DNA from: Cycas panzhihuaensis
Taxonomy: Eukaryota > Cycadophyta
Assembly: GCA_023213395.1 (NCBI GenBank)
Contig: CM041465.1
Span: 71,493,741-71,557,740 of the forward strand
DNA: 64,000 nt
Direction of reading: 5' to 3'
The notes beneath the pieces were generated by a model, which had not been told where the DNA came from, ran no database searches, and saw only the letters and a list, made by a program, of their open reading frames with translations. Shown here piece by piece: positions 48,741-60,159 of this stretch. Each line of letters starts with the position of its first letter. Position 1 is the first letter of the stretch. A program made the position numbers and the translations under genes.

Positions 48741-49290
48741 ATAGACAGTTTTTAATGTAGGTAAGCCATGAACCATATCATTCTTACTTAGATACTAGAG
48801 TTTTCTATAACTCGTATGACCAAATTTAGCATGCTAAAGCTTACTGACTAGGTCAGATTTTGCTATAAAGGCACTGAAAATTTTGGTTTTAGAATGCTAG
48901 AGACTTGTTAAGATGTAAAGACCTATTTTGTGCTCTGTAAATCTTGAGGTAATTGGTTTAAATTTATTTAATGGTTATTTGATAATAAACTTATCTTTCT
49001 AGAACTCTACAATGAGATCTTTCTAGAAGATTTGATATACTAAAAGAAGATTAGGTAATAAGCCAAGAACGTGGAACACACCCTTAATTAAACCATCTTT
49101 CAATGTAACATTACCTAATCTTTTGACATTGAGTTAGGTTCCACTCCCAAAAGAGATATCTTCTTTGGAGTTTGAATCAGGTTGATATGGAGTGAGATAT
49201 TCTTGGTGTCCTGTCATGTGATGGGAAGCACCTAAATCAAGAATCCACAAGGGTGGTTGAGTGGTTGGTACTGAAAACGTTGCTATAGAA
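48741..49290 (-). pseudogene. Element H protease and pre-integrase domain
   Basis: WILDLGASHHMTGHQEYLTP near 49250 is the aspartic protease site (DSG changed to DLG). GVFHVLGLLPNLLLVYQIF marks its end near 49060. HAKFGHTSYRKL near 48830 is the pre-integrase histidine motif. Confidence 0.8.
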
Positions 49291-49339
49291 GCAGTTAGAT
49301 AATGATGAGAATTATTAGGTTGAGATTAGATCCCCTTAG

Positions 49340-50288
49340 AAGCTTTTCAGGCTTCAAAGGTAATTCTATTCCTATAGACATCAATGGTATGCCTATTTTT
49401 ATGACAATATGCATGACTGATGTTCCAATTAGGATTAGTATTGGCATTATTCCTTTTTAGAAATGATTATTTAGAGGTATTTTGAGATTTAAGTAATCCA
49501 TAATACTTAGTGTTATGATGAGAATTATTTTGAGTGGATGAATCTTTATGAGGTTTTTGGAATTTGGGATGATGATGATGACTTTTTTGGTAGTTATTTT
49601 GATGTTTAGACTTAGTAAATGATTATGACTTAGGAAAAAGAGCTTGTGAAGGATCTTTTAATTTTCTAGTCTGAATCAACATGTTTTGATGGTCGATAAG
49701 TGGATTCATTAATTGATCAAAAGTAATTGGTGGATGTCCTGCTTGTTGGCTAGCGATTTTAAAAAGATTAAAATGTTTTAGCAAATTGTTAATTGCAAGA
49801 CAGACAAATGTATTGTTATCTTTTGTATGTGTTACAATGACTTCTTTGTCACCTACTTTTATATAAGATTTGATACAATTATTAATAAGTTAAAGTTTAG
49901 ACAAGAAATCTTCAACTTTAGAAAAATCTTCATAATTTAAATCATACATTTGTTGTTCTAACACAGCTAATTGTTGTGTATCAACCCTATCATACTTTTC
50001 CTTAAGAGTTTTCCAGACAGTGGCTAGATCGTCTGTTTCAAAGAACTGCCTACTAATATCTGGGGAGAGGGAGGATAAGATGGTGTTTGGGGCGCCATCA
50101 TAGTTCATCAAATAGACTATATATGCTTTTGATATTTCGTCTTTAGGTTTTAGAAACTCACTTGTGACATATCACCATATCTTCTACTGTTTAAGCTGAT
50201 ATGATATTTTATTTTTCTAGTCAGCATAATTAGAGCTGGTTAACACTAGAATTGGTACATAGGAGGTTGTTCCTGGCATAAGAGCCAT
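49340..50288 (-). pseudogene. Element H gag
   Basis: An ATG at 50288-50286 opens MALMPGTTSYVPILVLTSSN, then YADWKNKISYQLKQ and a stop. Open again at 50111-49890: MMNYDGAPNTILSSLSPDI, FETDDLATVWKTLKEKYDRV, LAVLEQQMYDLNYEDFSKVE. The zinc-knuckle place near 49430 reads AYCHKNRHTIDVYRNRI, with the first Cys and the His kept. A His/Asn/Ser-rich linker precedes it. Confidence 0.82.
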
Positions 50289-52162
50289 ATTGGAAATAAA
50301 AAATGACAATTAAAGATCATTTTAGAGGAAAAGTGAAGAGATGTTACACTTTAATAGTAGATGAATAAAGTGAATAAATCAAAAAAATAAATTCATTAAT
50401 AGATACTGAATAAAAAAGAACATTAAGTTACTTTGTCATTAATAGAAAATAAAAAAGTTTAATAGTCATTCATCAAGAAATGTAAGATTTTTAATTAGGA
50501 ATTTGTAAAAAATAATTAGGAATATGACAATTACATATTAATGTCATAATATAAAGTAAAGTAATTAAATATTACACGTTAATAATATCATTTATAAGTG
50601 AAAATAATAGTTTAATAAAGTTTATAAATTTATGAAGAAGCATATAAATAAATAATGTTATTACTTGATAAATTAAGAAAATAATCAATTGTTTATTAAA
50701 TTATGGAAAAAATATTTAAAAACATTGAGTTAAAGAAACGTACATGAACTTACCTGGTCAACAAAGAAGGATTAACTTTAAACAAGAATCTTCTAATTAA
50801 AACAACATCAAAAAATCTTAAAAGACCAGTCAAAATGTCTGCGTATGAGTTAGGAATGTGATGCTTCTTCTAGAATTGGATTCTGACTTCGTATAAAGAA
50901 GTTATGGGGAAAAAATAATAGGTACCCCCTTTTTAATTAAAAAATAAAAAAAGAAAAAAGAAAATTAAAGTTTTAGACCTTTTTCATAATAGGGTCATGG
51001 TCATATTAGGTAGTGATAAGACGAGGGGCTGGTGGGTTGGGGGGCTAATAGACCCACAAAACAAATAAAATAAATTTAATAAAATTTAATCAACACAAAC
51101 AAAGAAATTATTTGATATTGTTTAATTGTTAAAAGTCCACCCAAATAAAACAAATGATTTTAATCCTAAATTTTAGGGTTTCAAATTATCCTATGTGAAA
51201 ATAGATGGCGGTAGTGCTAAGAGCTTCATTTTGCCTTCCACTGATTTCGTTGTTGATTCTCTAGAGAAGGGAGTAAAAAAACTTAGAGTGAGGATGACCT
51301 AGTTCTAACTCAACAAATCTATCTTCCGGGAGTAAGTGTCTTCGGATGCTCCAAAAATTAACAACATCAGGAACGATACAAAGAAGCAATGATGGCTTGC
51401 TCCAAGGTAGTCCTGTAAGCCGTGGACATTATGGAAATGATACTTTAAAAGATTGAATCCTCTCAAGACCTTCTATCATCTATAATTATCTCCATCTCCT
51501 TCTGTTTCTCAGTAATGGGTTCCTCAATCAATAGTGAGCCATGGATAGTTGGTCCATTGCCATCTTTACTCTTTTAAGGTGTAGGTTTCTCAACATAAGC
51601 ATGGTCTTCTCTAGCGTCTTCTATGGTGTTTACTATGGTATCTTCTCTAATGACGTAGTGGCATGAACAGAGGAGTGACGGCATGGCCTTCAACAGTGAT
51701 AGGTTTTGTGACATGCATGGTGACGTGATTATCTTAAGGGCTTATCAAAAACCTCTGTCTCCTTCTGGGTGTCTCACAAACCTCTGTTTCCTTCTGGGCA
51801 TTTCGTAGACTGTCATCTTTTCCTAGTGTTTCTTGATAATGGAGTCTTCAATTTATAGTTTCATTTATTGGCTTATTTTCTTGAATCTCTTCCTTTCTGG
51901 AGTCGCTTATACGATAACGTTTTACTTGGAGTGCTTTAGAATTAAAGTCATCATTGCCTTGATCTGGGTTTGAGGAGAATTCTAAGGATTGGACTAAATG
52001 TTGTGGGGTTATGCATTTTTGCATCTGGAACTGTGTAGGTATTCTTGTAATGTAGGTGGTTATGGGAAAGGGGCCACCTATAATCTTTCTTTGCATGCTG
52101 TTTAGAAGGACCTTATTTCAATATTAATCTTCATATTGACAGTTGAAAGGCACTTGTTGACC
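50289..52162 (-). other. Element H 5' leader with an 82-codon open frame
   Basis: Between the primer site and gag lie 1.87 kb. An open frame at 52096-51848 (starting MQRKIIGGPFPITTYI) has no recognised domain. GAAGTTATGG and GGTCATGGTCATATTAGG blocks near 50900 and 50990 resemble the leaders of A-D. A GC-richer segment lies at 51180-51900. Confidence 0.6.
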
Positions 52163-52176
52163 CTGCTCTGATACCA
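52163..52176 (-). other. Element H primer-binding site
   Basis: The minus strand reads TGGTATCAGAGCAGG directly against the LTR, an unaltered initiator-Met complement. Confidence 0.93.
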
Positions 52177-52554
52177 TGTTAGAGAGAGGGTACATAAAAA
52201 GGAAGTAAACGTAAATGAAAGAACCATTCCAAAACCATAAGGAAGTACATCAGATCTGGTAGATGGAAAACCCATTTAGGGGATTAAAAAACACCTTGTG
52301 AATAATAAAAATATTATAATAATAAGGACTGCACATTTGAATAAGTTGAGGATCTCATCCTCCCTCTCATACTAACCTACCTACGTACCAACATACTACT
52401 ACCTCCTAAATCTTCTAGCTAGATAATGTATAAACGATTCTAGAATAAATGGGAGAGGAGTTTTCTTATTTGGACAATTAGCCAAATCATCGAACTTTTG
52501 TAATAAGACAAATAAACTTAATAATAAAAGATAACATTAGAGTTAATACTAACA
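52177..52554 (-). repeat. Element H 5' LTR
   Basis: The plus strand runs from TGTTAGAGAGAGGGTACATA to AATACTAACA. Length is 378 bp. It is a near copy of 45718-46083. Confidence 0.93.
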
Positions 52555-52642
52555 ATTCTATCAACTTTCTATGTTCATTTTTCTTTATTGGTATTAGCTA
52601 TTATACTATACCAAATGTATTTGTTCGAGAACATGAAATCAT

Positions 52643-52980
52643 ACACAGATGTTCTCAACCGCAGGATTTTTAACCATATACAACAAGCCACAAATTGAAA
52701 ATACAAAAAAAATATGCATAGAACACAGGATATATGTGGGAAACCCTTTCGAGAAAAAACCCACTACAAAAGGATCCTCAAGGGATCATTGATTATTACA
52801 CAATAAACTTGGATGATTAGAATACACAAGGCCTCAAGGCATATATACTCTCCAAGAGGTATCACCCATTTAGGGTTGTGACCCTCCGAATAAATCTCAC
52901 CTTTTCGCTCACACCTTTTCACATAATTAAACCACATTAACATTAATTAAATGGCTTAATAATTAACTACCATGCTAACA
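52643..52980 (-). repeat. Element G 3' LTR (outer edge uncertain)
   Basis: The inner edge at 52980 is set by the adjoining polypurine tract: the plus strand ends CCATGCTAACA. The outer edge is placed at TGTTCTCAACCGC (52643) by the TG rule only, because the partner LTR is outside the window. Confidence 0.6.
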
Positions 52981-52990
52981 TCCCCCCTTA
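52981..52990 (-). other. Element G polypurine tract
   Basis: The minus strand reads TAAGGGGGGA, directly adjoining the LTR. Confidence 0.85.
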
Positions 52991-53029
52991 ATGTGAATGT
53001 GGGGAATCTGCAACGTGCAACTGTTGAGT

Positions 53030-54720
53030 TATCATGAAGGCTGGGACTATCCTGCAGCTTCTTTATCCTTGTTGATACATCCTCCCTCAAGGGTAACATC
53101 GGTGAGTCCCAATCTGGTACGCATCTTCATGAATTAGTTTTCAGTGAGAGGCTTGGTAAACATGTCTGCAAGTTGTAATTCACTCAGACAATAGTCAACC
53201 TACAGTTTCCCTGACTTGATCAGCTCACGAATGTAATGGTGTTAAATCTCGATATGCTTTGAACATGCATGAAACTCTGGATTCTTCAATAGACGAATGG
53301 TACTCTGATTATCAACAAAGAGAATCGGATGTCCATTAGAAACGGCAAGAAATTCTAAGTGACCTTGCAACCATACTACTTCTTTTGCACCAACACTGAG
53401 TCCTTGATATTCTACTTCTGTAGAAGATAGCACCACTATTTGCTGCTTCTTTGACTACCATGAAATAAATCCATTGCCAATACTAAACAGATATCCAGCA
53501 GTGGACTTCTGATCATCAGAATCTCCTCCCCAATCAGCATCCGTGTAGCCATGCAACCTGATCTTCTCACCTCTTTGGTATTCAAGACCAAAATTGATTG
53601 TCCCCTTTAGATATTTCAAAATCCATTTTACTGCCACCAAATGAGGCTCCTGTGGATTTTGCATATAGCAGGAAACCAATCCAACAACTTATGTGATATC
53701 TAGCCTGGTATAAGTCAAATAAATGGGACTCCCTACCAACTGACGATACGTTGTGCCATCTACAAAAGATTTGGCCATATCCTTCTGTAATCTTATGCCT
53801 TTGACACATGGTGTTGCAACATGCTTGTAGTGCTGCATCCCAAATCTCTCCAGTAAGTTCTTCACATACTATGACTACAACAACACGATCCTATCTTCCA
53901 TTTGCCTGATCTGAATGCCCAAGAAATAGTGAAGTTTCCCAAGGTCCGTCATGTCAAATGAAGATTCCAAATTGGTTTTGACTTCAGTTATACCCTTGCT
54001 ACGATTACCGGCAATGATTAGATCATCCACATACACCACGCAAGCAACTACGGAAGTCCCTCTTCTTTTCACATACAGATTCGGGTTGAGTTCTAAAATT
54101 TCAAAACCTTCAGCTTTCAACTTAACATCCATCTTTTCATACGAAGCACGAGGTGCTTGTTTCAAACCATAGATTGATTTCTTCAAATGGCAAACAAGAT
54201 GCTCCTAGCTATCCTTAATGAATCCCAGAGGCTGCGACATGTATATCTCCTCCTTTAGATCCCCATTAAGGAATGCAGACTTAACATCCATCTGGTGTAA
54301 CTCCCAATCTAATACAGCTACTAAGGAAATGAGTAAGCGGGCCGTTGTCATTCTGGAGACTGGTGCAAACGTCTCCTCGTAGTCAATTCCTTCTTTTTGC
54401 TTGAATCCTTATGTAACAAGCCTGGCCTTGTACTTGTCCACCTCTCCATCAGAGCGAAACTTTGTTTTATAGACCCACTTACATCCAACAAGATTCTTCG
54501 ATGGAGGTAGTGGAACTAAATCCCACGTATCATTCTTCATCAGAGAACTATACTCTTCCTCCATTGTAGCTCTCCATCTTGGATCTCCTTTTTCTTCAAT
54601 AAACGATTCAGGATCACTGGAGTCATTGGTGTCAACCAGCAGAGTTCGACTGGCATGCTGACTTCTGGTTCGTCAATCATCAGTAAGGGTTTGCATCACC
54701 ACACCAGAATCTTAAAGAGT
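53030..54720 (-). pseudogene. Element G reverse transcriptase and RNase H
   Basis: RT starts near 54600 (DPRWRATMEEEYSSLMKNDT) and continues VGCKWVYKTKFRSDGEVDKY, GIDYEETFAPVSRMTTARL, QMDVKSAFLNGDLKEEIYM and MKKSIYGLKQAPRASYEKMD. The active site VVYVDDLIIAGN near 54030 is intact. RNase H shows LHGYTDADWGGDSDDQKSTA near 53560, VLSSTEVEYQGLSVGAKEVV near 53430, FVDNQSTIRLLKNPEFHACS near 53310 and LADMFTKPLTEN near 53150. Interruptions are single stops near 54400, 54210, 53870, 53690, 53455 and 53240. This is the best-preserved RT of the window. Confidence 0.92.
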
Positions 54721-54790
54721 TTTCCTTGCCCATAAAGGTATAGAAGGACCCGTTGGTGGAGGTACTTCTACTTGTGGCAGTTCCTCACTA

Positions 54791-55470
54791 TTACGTCCCA
54801 CTTGGTCCTGCTTCCTTAGGTGCTATAGCGATTGGCTCATCGTCCTCTTCACTTGAAGAATCTGGGAATGGGAGAAGGGGAGGGTAAAAAGCTTCCTCTG
54901 ATGCTCTTTCAATATGATAAGTCAATGACTCATCAAATTTAATATCCCAACTAACCACAATCTTCCCCCTCTGTGGATTCCATAGTCTGTAGGCTTTGTT
55001 CTCCGTGCAATACCCATGAATATGCACTTCAAACTCTTTCGATCCAACTTCTTTCGGGTGTCATCAGGGATGTGGGCATATGAAATACACCAAAACATTC
55101 TCAAATGACTAACGGAAGGCTTCCGACCAGTCCATTTTTGTTCGGGGGTCATGCTACGAACTACTTGAGTGGGTACCTTGTTTAAAATATAAACAACACT
55201 CGCCACAACTTTTGCCCAAAACTTCGATGGAAGGTTTTTAGCATGCACCATATACCTTGCCATCTCCATCATGGTACGGTTCTTTCTTTCAAAGAACTCG
55301 TTCATTGTGGGGTATACGGGACTGTAAACTCCCGCTTTATACCATGGTTGCGACATAACTAATTAAATGCATGATTGTCGTATTCATTACCATTATCACT
55401 TCGTAAAGTTTTTATTTTCTTTTCACTTTCGTTTTCAACCATCGCTTTCCAATCACAGAAGTGATCAAAT
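54791..55470 (-). pseudogene. Element G integrase
   Basis: MNSDIMGPLPNPSISRAHY (about 55600) holds the first Asp. The second-Asp region near 55400 is frameshifted. FFERKNRTMMEMARYMVHAK near 55290 holds the Glu. SFWAK-type and VPTQVVRSMTPEQKWTGRKP segments follow, and after a frame change near 55020 come YCTENKAYRLWNPQRGKIVV and an acidic SSSEEDDEP linker. At least two frame changes and two stops occur. Confidence 0.87.
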
Positions 55471-55475
55471 ACATC

Positions 55476-55799
55476 TTACTTATTTTTGAGAAAATAAACC
55501 CAGGCTTTCCTAGTATAATCATCCATAAACATGAGTGTATAATGAGCTCTTGATATCGAAGGGTTAGGAAGTGGTCCCATAATGTCTGAATTCATAAGCT
55601 CCAGCTTCTCCTTGGCTCTCCAGGCATTATCTTGAGCAAAAGGATAGCGATGATGCTGACCATACATGCATCCTTCGCATACACCAGCTGAGCAGGTAAT
55701 TGATGGCAGCCCATCCACCATCTTCAACCTCTTCAGCAGTGTAATACGTCTATAATTAAGGTGCCTAAGGCGATTATGCCACAATTTACTCACGCCATC
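55476..55799 (-). pseudogene. Element G pre-integrase domain and start of integrase
   Basis: DGVSKLWHNRLRHLNYRRIT at 55799-55740 is the start of the pre-integrase domain. GVCEGCMYGQHHRYPF near 55670 supplies its Cys pair. The frame is open to 55476 through DDYTRKAWVYFLKNK. The sequence upstream of DGVS is not copia but GC-rich element J. Confidence 0.9.
55795..55799. repeat. Candidate target duplication of element J, left copy
   Basis: CCATC precedes the TG at 55800. The right copy would be outside the window, so this is untested. Confidence 0.4.
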
Positions 55800-58656
55800 T
55801 GAAACGCTCTCCGCGGGAATGAGATCCTACGCCTAGCAAAGGGATACAAAACACAACACCGAGCTGGCGTGAGGATCTCACCTCGCGGGTCATCCGTGCT
55901 TGGAGCGCTGCACGGATGCAAGGTGCCCGGGTTGCTTCCGGTGGCCGGTGCAAATACGAGGCCTTCCTACCCTTCGGATGGCCGGGAAGGAAAAGGAAAC
56001 CTCGCGCGTTGCGACTTCTCAAGGTAATGAGAAGGCAACGAGAGGGCAACAGAATCAACGTGCAACGGGTGTGAAGTATAGTGTGGTTGGGGGATACAAC
56101 GTAAACGGGTCTTCTATCTCTATGTAATGCAAAGTAAAAGAAACGGTACAGGAAAGTAAACGTAAAATAAAAGACTATTTCCTTTTTCCTTTATGTTTCC
56201 TTCTCTTTTACTGATCAAGCATATACAAAAAAGCAAGAATGATAAAAAAAAGGGAAAAACGAAGGAAACGCGATGAATACCTGGATCCGACGGTTGAGGT
56301 TGAAGTGCGGATCCTCTCTCTCAGTTGCGCTCCTTTCCTCTCTCCTCCATGCTTGCAACATCAATCGGAGGCGACGAAGGGGGTTTACTTACCTCCCCTA
56401 GGGCATGCAAAGACTGAATAGAAGGAAAGGACGGAAAGCAAAGTTCGAAACGAAAAGGGAGAAGAAATACCGTGCGAGAGCCGCCTAAGCAGGTTGATCT
56501 CGTACACCACTCCCTCTGACGTGATCCTGCAAATAAACAGAGAGAATTCCTTCCTCTTGGGAGAGAGGCTACAAAGCACGACAAGACGTATATGTATATA
56601 CTGAAATGAAACCAACTAAACTAGAGAAATCAAGTTATGCACCAACACGTAACAAAAATGAAACAACACTGCACAGTAAACATACAAACTGTCATGCACC
56701 ATAAAATGTACTATATGGGACTGAGTATAGCCTCGGGATGGCTAACTCACCCACGAGAGGTCTCTACGGGGTCCGGGAAGGTAACGCTAGCAGGTAACGA
56801 GGTGAGACAGGTTGCCTACACCAAGGGAAAAGAACTCAAACCAACTCTCTTAGGTTTCCCTAACTCCGTTTCCTAAGAAAGCGCGGGTGATAAAGGGAGA
56901 GAGAGGACAAGGGACGGAACCCTTGAGGAGAAGGACGGCAATGGGGGACGGAACCCCGCCTATCTCCCTCTAATCCTCGCGTGAAACCCTTTATACCGAC
57001 TAGCTTAGAAAATGGTGAAAGAGAAAGCTAGAAAGGGAAGGATGAGTCTCAAGGAAATGGAAAGAAATGTAACCAATCTAGGGCAGCGCTATAGTAAGTC
57101 ACCACTAGCCAATATTACTTGCATCCAATGACAAAAGAAGATCCCAAAGAAAGTATATGCAAAAGAGAGGAGGGAAATTGCAAGTAGAACCATCAAAAAG
57201 CAAGGAAAAAAGCACCAACAAGAAGCAAAAAATACCTTGAATGGAGGAGAGCATGTATGCATTCACTTGGCCACTTGGAGCAGCAGCCCAAGCGATGTCT
57301 AAGAGGTGGTGTTGGGTGTCCTTTGCAAGAGGGCAGAAGAGTGAAACTCCATGCAAGTTGGGAGCTTGAAAATGGGTCCTTGGAGTGGTCTTTTTGGTGA
57401 GGAAATCCCTTGAAGCTTTGAGTATTTTTGAGGGAGAGTGGCACTTGTGATGGAGCTCTGTAGGGGGCAGCAATGGCCCTGCAACTCCAGCTGGTAGCAG
57501 CCCACTTCACCTCTGTCCAACTGTTGTAAGAGAAGTTCTTCTTTCAATGTGTCTTTTCCTTGTCTTTCTTGAAGAGTTGCTCTTAGAAAACTTCAAAAGT
57601 GAGTCCAAGAATGATCCAAAATGAATAAAAAAAGGCTTTTATGCCTTGGTCATAGCAATTGAACGTTGGGGGCCTCAGGGCGCCTCCAATCGTATGGAGC
57701 CACGCAGTTAGCCTGAAAAATGCGAAGCTGGCGTGCTTTCTCTTTTTTTAAATTTTAAACAGTCGTCTCGCGGCAAACTCTGATCATTGCAAACTCCATG
57801 ATGCAGCTTAGTTTACCGCGGTATCAACCCGAATTTAAAAAGAGAAGAAAATACAACATAAAAATCAGGTTTTTGGGGCTAGGTCAGGGGCTAAGCCTGA
57901 GATACATCAATTGGGGGAAGGCCTAGGCAGTAGGCAAGTACCCAAAACGGTGTAAAGAGTCCTATCTAAGGGTTAAACCGGGCTTAGGAAGGATTTGCAG
58001 CATAAGTGGCACGTTATAACAAGAACACACAAGCTGGCAAGAGCATTCCGAGAGACCATGGAGACATCGTGGTGGTTGTATGCCATACGGTGTCGCATTC
58101 ATCGGGAATGCCCATATGAGTCGTCATAGGCTGAGGGGTGCCATTAGGCACATGCGTTATGAGCAGGCAATCAAACAAATGCATGTTGGCAGGCATATGT
58201 CAATCAAACTATTCTAGACTACCCTAGCACTCATAAGTAAGAAAAGTAAGAACATATTCCGAACAACCCCAGGCGTCGATGTGTCTCGAGTCCATTCCCA
58301 ATAGCCGAAACATCGCCCCTTGGCGTGAGCCTCACCGCCGGAGGCGTAATGTGATGGCGAATCGACAATCAAGAAACATGAGTAGCATATGCATATATAT
58401 ATATATATAAGTAATCAAGAGCAGTACGTGATCCAAGGGTGTAGGCAAGTGTCGTGGCGGAGCGTGGACAAGCGAGACAGAGGAGGACAACGTAGGCGCC
58501 CATGTGTCGCCAAAACATCGACTGGCTGAAATAAGCGGTGAAACGGATGCGCCCCGTTGCCAAGGCGCAACGTGAAGTAAGAGGGCATCGAACAAGGTAG
58601 AGCGGGTATATCTAACTAACAGCGACCGGGGGCTTGGGCACGCCGTGGGACAAGCC

Positions 58657-59070
58657 TCAAGGGCGGTCACTTGGAAGAGGGAGGCGACGCTCAAGGATGA
58701 GGTGGACGAGGCTGTCAGCCTCAGCGTTGAGGTGCCTCGGGATATGCTGGATATCTACCGACGAGAAACAAGCCAGGAGAGACCTGGCGGCAGATGCAAG
58801 GTCCTCAGGTGAGGGCATCGCACCTGGTAAACCTGGGTGAGATGGGACACCACGACCTGAGAATCGCAAAACAACACAATGGAACCATGATGGAAACGGA
58901 GAGCATCGATGGGGCTTCAATAACAGTAGTGTACTCGGCCGTTGTTATTGGTAGCCTCGGGAAGAAAGACTCGGAGCATGTAATCGTGCGGGAGGCTCTG
59001 AAGAATCCACACAGTGGCGGAGGCCGGGGTTACCGCGACTTCCACCATCGGTGTAAACGAGGTGAGACAT
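58657..59070 (-). pseudogene. RNase H domain (RVT_3 type), frameshifted
   Basis: The minus strand from 59070 reads MSHLVYTDGGSRGNPGL with the first catalytic Asp. After a frame change come ATVWILQSLPHDYM and LPEATNN, then in another frame TTAEYTTVIEAP with the catalytic Glu, then LRFHHGSIVLFCDSQVVVSH with the second Asp, and lastly FSSVDIQHIPRHLNAEADSL with the third Asp. All four acidic positions of a type 1 RNase H are visible, broken by about three small frameshifts. This form is the one found in plant RVT_3 proteins and as the second (archaeal-like) RNase H of Tat elements, where it normally precedes integrase. Here it lies on the far side of integrase, inside the putative LTR. Confidence 0.8.
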
Positions 59071-59565
59071 GGTGGGGTGCTAGATTCGGGCAATAGGCAG
59101 GTAGTAATGCAAGCAAAACAAAGACTCGAATAGCAAGCGCAAAGCGGCCGAGAAGGGTAGGAGGACCTAGCAATGAGGTTACCTGAGGACGGGAACAAGC
59201 GATCATGGTGCCTACTGGGAGTAGGCGGAGAAAAGGCACCACGAGTCCCAAAGTTGCTTTGGGAAGAAACATGCCCCAGTGAGGGAGCATTTTCTGGGGG
59301 TCCTGGGAGTGAAAAAGGGTGAAAATGAGCCGGGAGGCGAAACGAGCCAAACAGTATAAACTCGGGCATGCAGGAGGCGGTCGTAAAGCGGTGAAAAGGC
59401 CTCCCAAAAGTGCGAACATGAGGAGCCATAAATGCCTTCGCAAGAGGAGGCATGAAGGGCGTCCATGGAGCACAATGGCAACAGGGCGGAAGGCAAAGGT
59501 TACCCGGCGATAAGACGGTCCCAACGATCACGGCTAAGAATGGAGAAAGTGCCCCGGGGCCCACT

Positions 59566-59573
59566 TTATATAA
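59566..59573 (-). promoter_or_regulatory. Candidate TATA box on the minus strand
   Basis: The minus strand reads TATATAAAGTGGGCCCC, about 390 bp inside the putative LTR edge, a normal U3 position. It faces the frameshifted RNase H. Confidence 0.45.
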
Positions 59574-59958
59574 GGAAAACTAATGAAAATGGGATTCATT
59601 TTCACGGCTCTCGTCGAAACGAGCCTTTTCCCTCTGACGCGAGCGCCTTACGACTTTCAAGGCACGCAGGAGGATCCGACCGCTTGGATTCGGCGAGGAG
59701 ACAGTCATCACGATCTTGGGGGCTTATGGCGGCCGTGCCGCAACCCGGTGAGTGGATCTAACGGAACCTTTGTCATTTCAAAGTTTAAAGTTAATTGCTT
59801 TTGCTTAAATTTTAATGTTTTTTATGCCCCTTACGGGCGATTAGGGGCCTCTCGGAGTCCGAATTGGACCTAGAAAGAGGCGGGGACCTGGGCATTAGGC
59901 AGCCCTGGTCCCGGTGGGCCCCACGGGGGGTCCACCGCAAAAATTTTTGATTTTTCCA

Positions 59959-59977
59959 GGCCAAAATCCCCCTTTTT
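59959..59977 (-). other. Candidate polypurine tract of element J
   Basis: The minus strand reads AAAAAGGGGGATTTTGGCC. It is the strongest purine run in the region between the antisense gene and the possible LTR. Confidence 0.4.
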
Positions 59978-60159
59978 AGGGGGTTGGTTGCCAGCCGCGC
60001 CAAGTATCACAAATAGGAAGAAATCGCCATGAGGGCCCTCTAAATTTAGTGATCGCTAAATTTGGAGCAGACTGTGCAAGAAATCAGAAAACAAGGAAGG
60101 GGGGCCCAAATAGCCCTCCAAACCAAAAAGGACAACTGACCAAATAGCTAGGAGCCTAG

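Larger units (their letters stand above)
45718..52554 (-). mobile_element. Element H: full-length Ty1/copia retrotransposon
   Basis: LTRs 45718-46083 and 52177-52554 look about 93-95 percent identical by eye, making H one of the youngest intact structures here. On the minus strand: an unaltered primer site, a leader of about 1.9 kb, gag from 50288, protease, integrase, RT with intact YVDD, RNase H and a polypurine tract. It is 6.84 kb long. Stops and frameshifts still disable it. Confidence 0.93.
52643..55799 (-). mobile_element. Element G: Ty1/copia retrotransposon, 5' part displaced by element J
   Basis: On the minus strand the pre-integrase domain, integrase, RT, RNase H, polypurine tract and 3' LTR are present; sequence upstream of the pre-integrase domain ends sharply at 55799. 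Gag, protease and the 5' LTR should lie beyond element J outside the window. The coding sequence is comparatively fresh: domains are nearly complete, with only scattered stops and shifts. Confidence 0.88.
55800..59958 (-). repeat. Putative long 3' LTR of element J
   Basis: It begins TGAAACGCTCTCC right after the copia frame stops and would end GATTTTTCCA at 59958, just before the best pyrimidine run (ATCCCCCTTTTTAG) that could be a minus-strand polypurine tract. On the minus strand a TATA box (TATATAAAG) lies at 59566-59573 and another TATAAAGGGTTTC near 56990. A length of 4.2 kb would be long but within the range of Tat/Ogre-type LTRs. The partner LTR is not in the window, so the limits rest on TG/CA and the polypurine position only. 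The segment could also hide a second nested element. Confidence 0.4.

Noticed and set aside
53951-54172. 73-codon plus-strand open frame
   Set aside because: Exact shadow of the element G reverse transcriptase.
57105-57550. Overlapping minus-strand frames of 82-122 codons
   Set aside because: Three mutually overlapping frames without conserved motifs, inside the putative LTR.
58917-59564. 215-codon minus-strand open frame as a complete protein
   Set aside because: Only its last part overlaps the RNase H domain, and that domain runs across several frames. The rest is Pro/Ser/Cys-rich with no domain, as expected of open frames in GC-rich DNA.
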